Part shown: one piece after another, positions 62,889 through 64,000 of the stretch
How positions within the stretch are numbered: the stretch's first letter is position 1
How the letters are laid out: every line of letters begins with the position of its first letter
Assembly (NCBI GenBank): GCA_009901575.1
Contig: WXYP01000003.1
Coordinates: forward strand, 310,001 to 374,000
Source of the DNA: Flavobacteriaceae bacterium R38
Lineage (GTDB): Bacteria > Bacteroidota > Bacteroidia > Flavobacteriales > Flavobacteriaceae
Length of the DNA: 64,000 nt
Reading direction: 5' to 3'
Translations under genes and position numbers: made by a program
Notes under the pieces: generated by a model
The model's database searches: none
What the model was told of the DNA's origin: nothing
Seen by the model: only the letters and a program-made list of their open reading frames with translations

Positions 62889-64000
62889 TAATTTAATACG
62901 GTTCCGTTTTTATCTTTAAAACGATATTCCATGTACGTGTAAGCGTCTCTTGGTAATACTTTTATCCATTTTTTGTGTTCTAAGTACCACTTAGAACGGA
63001 TGGATGGAAATCCTTTGGTTAAATAAGCAGCAATAAACGGATGAGTATTTAATATTACTCCATTTTTATGATCCTTATTGCTGAGAATTTTTTCAAGATC
63101 GGAATTAATCTTATCAATAATTAAAATTGGTGCATCAATCTCACCATTTCCGCTAGGGTCTTCCTCTCGGGTTTTGATATTTCTTTCCGGCCTGACTCTT
63201 TGTCTTGTAATTTGTATAAGTCCAAATTTACTTGGAGGTAATATTTTGTGTTTTGCTCTGTCTTCTTTCATTTCTTCTCTAAGATGATCATAGAGCTTCC
63301 TTCTGTTTTCAGAAGTAGACATATCAATGAAATCTATAACAATAATACCTCCCATATCCCGAAGCCTGAGCTGTCTTGCAATTTCTGAAGCAGCGATTAA
63401 ATTAACTTCTAAAGCAGTACCTTCTTGTGTCTTTGCTTTATTAGAACGATTCCCGCTATTGACATCAATAACATGAAGCGCTTCGGTATGTTCAATAATT
63501 AGATAAGCTCCTTTACTCATGGAAACTGTTTTTCCAAAAGAAGCTTTAATTTGTCTTTCTATTCCTGCTTTTTCAAAAATAGGAACAGATGATTTATACA
63601 ACTTTACAATTGATTCTTTTTCTGGTGCAATTTCTTGCAAATAATCTTTGATTTGGTAATAAAGCGTTTCATCATCAACCTGAATACTGGTAAATGAATC
63701 GTTAAAAACATCTCTTAGTATAGAAGCTGCTCTGTTAAGCTCACTTAATACTTTTGATGGATGTTCGGCTTTATAAATTTTTTTACACATGGTCGTCCAA
63801 CGACCAATTAAATTGTGTAAATCTTTATCTAGTTCTGCAACTTTTTTACCTTGTGCTACTGTGCGAACTATCACACCAAACCCTTTAGGTTTAATGCTCT
63901 GAACTAATCTTTTTAACCTATCTTTTTCTTCTTTTTCTTCTATTTTTTGCGAAATAGAAATTCGATCAGAAAAAGGAACAAGTACCAAATAACGTCCGGC
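62888..64000 (-). CDS. rng: Ribonuclease E/G family protein (5' end beyond the window)
   Basis: At least 370 residues of an RNase E/G enzyme; the frame runs open through the window edge, where the sequence reads AGRYLVLVPFSDR, so the N-terminal S1 domain is missing. The catalytic domain is visible: EGTALEVNLIAASEIARQLRLRDMGGIIVIDFIDM contains the metal-binding Asp (DFIDM), VIDVNSGNRSN supplies another Asp and RQRVRPERNI follows. The family cleaves single-stranded RNA in rRNA maturation and mRNA decay. The apparent TTG start at 63988 is just a Leu codon inside the gene. Confidence 0.93.
   Translation of the reverse strand, partial: AGRYLVLVPFSDRISISQKIEEKEEKDRLKRLVQSIKPKGFGVIVRTVAQGKKVAELDKDLHNLIGRWTTMCKKIYKAEHPSKVLSELNRAASILRDVFNDSFTSIQVDDETLYYQIKDYLQEIAPEKESIVKLYKSSVPIFEKAGIERQIKASFGKTVSMSKGAYLIIEHTEALHVIDVNSGNRSNKAKTQEGTALEVNLIAASEIARQLRLRDMGGIIVIDFIDMSTSENRRKLYDHLREEMKEDRAKHKILPPSKFGLIQITRQRVRPERNIKTREEDPSGNGEIDAPILIIDKINSDLEKILSNKDHKNGVILNTHPFIAAYLTKGFPSIRSKWYLEHKKWIKVLPRDAYTYMEYRFKDKNGTVLN

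Noticed and set aside
63078-63287. A plus-strand open frame opposite the RNase E/G gene
   Set aside because: No start context or homology; shadow of the conserved catalytic domain.

Overview
The window looks like chromosome from a low-GC, probably marine member of the Flavobacteriaceae (Bacteroidetes). The grounds are the gene content: TonB-dependent receptors with carboxypeptidase-regulatory-like N-termini, lipoproteins of DUF4270, DUF5689 and lamin-tail type, a single-chain eukaryotic-type glycyl-tRNA synthetase, a GT5-only glycogen-synthase-like protein, a short F1 epsilon subunit, and promoter boxes of the Bacteroidetes form TAnnTTTG. Shine-Dalgarno sequences are mostly absent. No rRNA, tRNA, CRISPR array, transposase or prophage gene was seen.

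Layout. 1-6.1 kb: the end of an outer-membrane receptor, a small membrane protein, then a secreted nuclease/phosphatase divergent from a receptor plus a DUF5689/lamin-tail lipoprotein, which reads as a nucleic-acid or phosphate scavenging locus. 6.1-9.4 kb: DUF5946 and DUF885-like genes and two small double-glycine-leader peptides. 9.4-15.7 kb: ankyrin protein, omega-amidase, Ig-like lipoprotein, ComF, a coiled-coil membrane protein and glyS. 15.8-16.3 kb: two more double-glycine peptides. 16.5-25.4 kb: barrel protein, exonuclease III, OmpA lipoprotein, aldo/keto reductase, an intergenic repeat cluster, prolyl-aminopeptidase-like lipoprotein, radA, esterase, flippase-like protein and panD. 25.4-31 kb: panC divergent from the GT5 protein, DUF4270 lipoprotein and glmS. 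31-35.4 kb: a receptor plus an SGNH lipoprotein. 35.6-37.5 kb: atpD-atpC. 37.6-42.3 kb: peptidases M28 and M61, an acetyltransferase and a DUF2975/XRE pair.

42.4-61.4 kb is a split biotin locus: bioF, bioD and bioA, then a Coa1-family gene and a large SF1 helicase-nuclease on the other strand, a ketosynthase, and finally bioB. Between the ketosynthase and bioB lies the most interesting part of the window (50.2-60.3 kb). A LexA-like XRE regulator lacking the usual catalytic residues is divergent from a tight run of YbjN-like protein, PspA/IM30 (ESCRT-III superfamily), an OB-fold membrane protein with a Asp-Val repeat, a long flotillin, and after a terminator a ~1627-residue AAA+ ATPase. The divergent region carries a perfect 16-bp palindrome and a second inverted repeat over the predicted regulator promoter. 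I read this as a regulated membrane-remodelling or envelope-stress system with parts resembling ESCRT-III/Vps4; that function is inferred.

The window closes with a JmjC/cupin_8 protein, recX and the 3' part of an RNase E/G gene that runs off the end. Starts were moved where a non-ATG upstream codon was less credible than an internal ATG (comF, the coiled-coil protein, the aldo/keto reductase, atpC, the large ATPase, recX).
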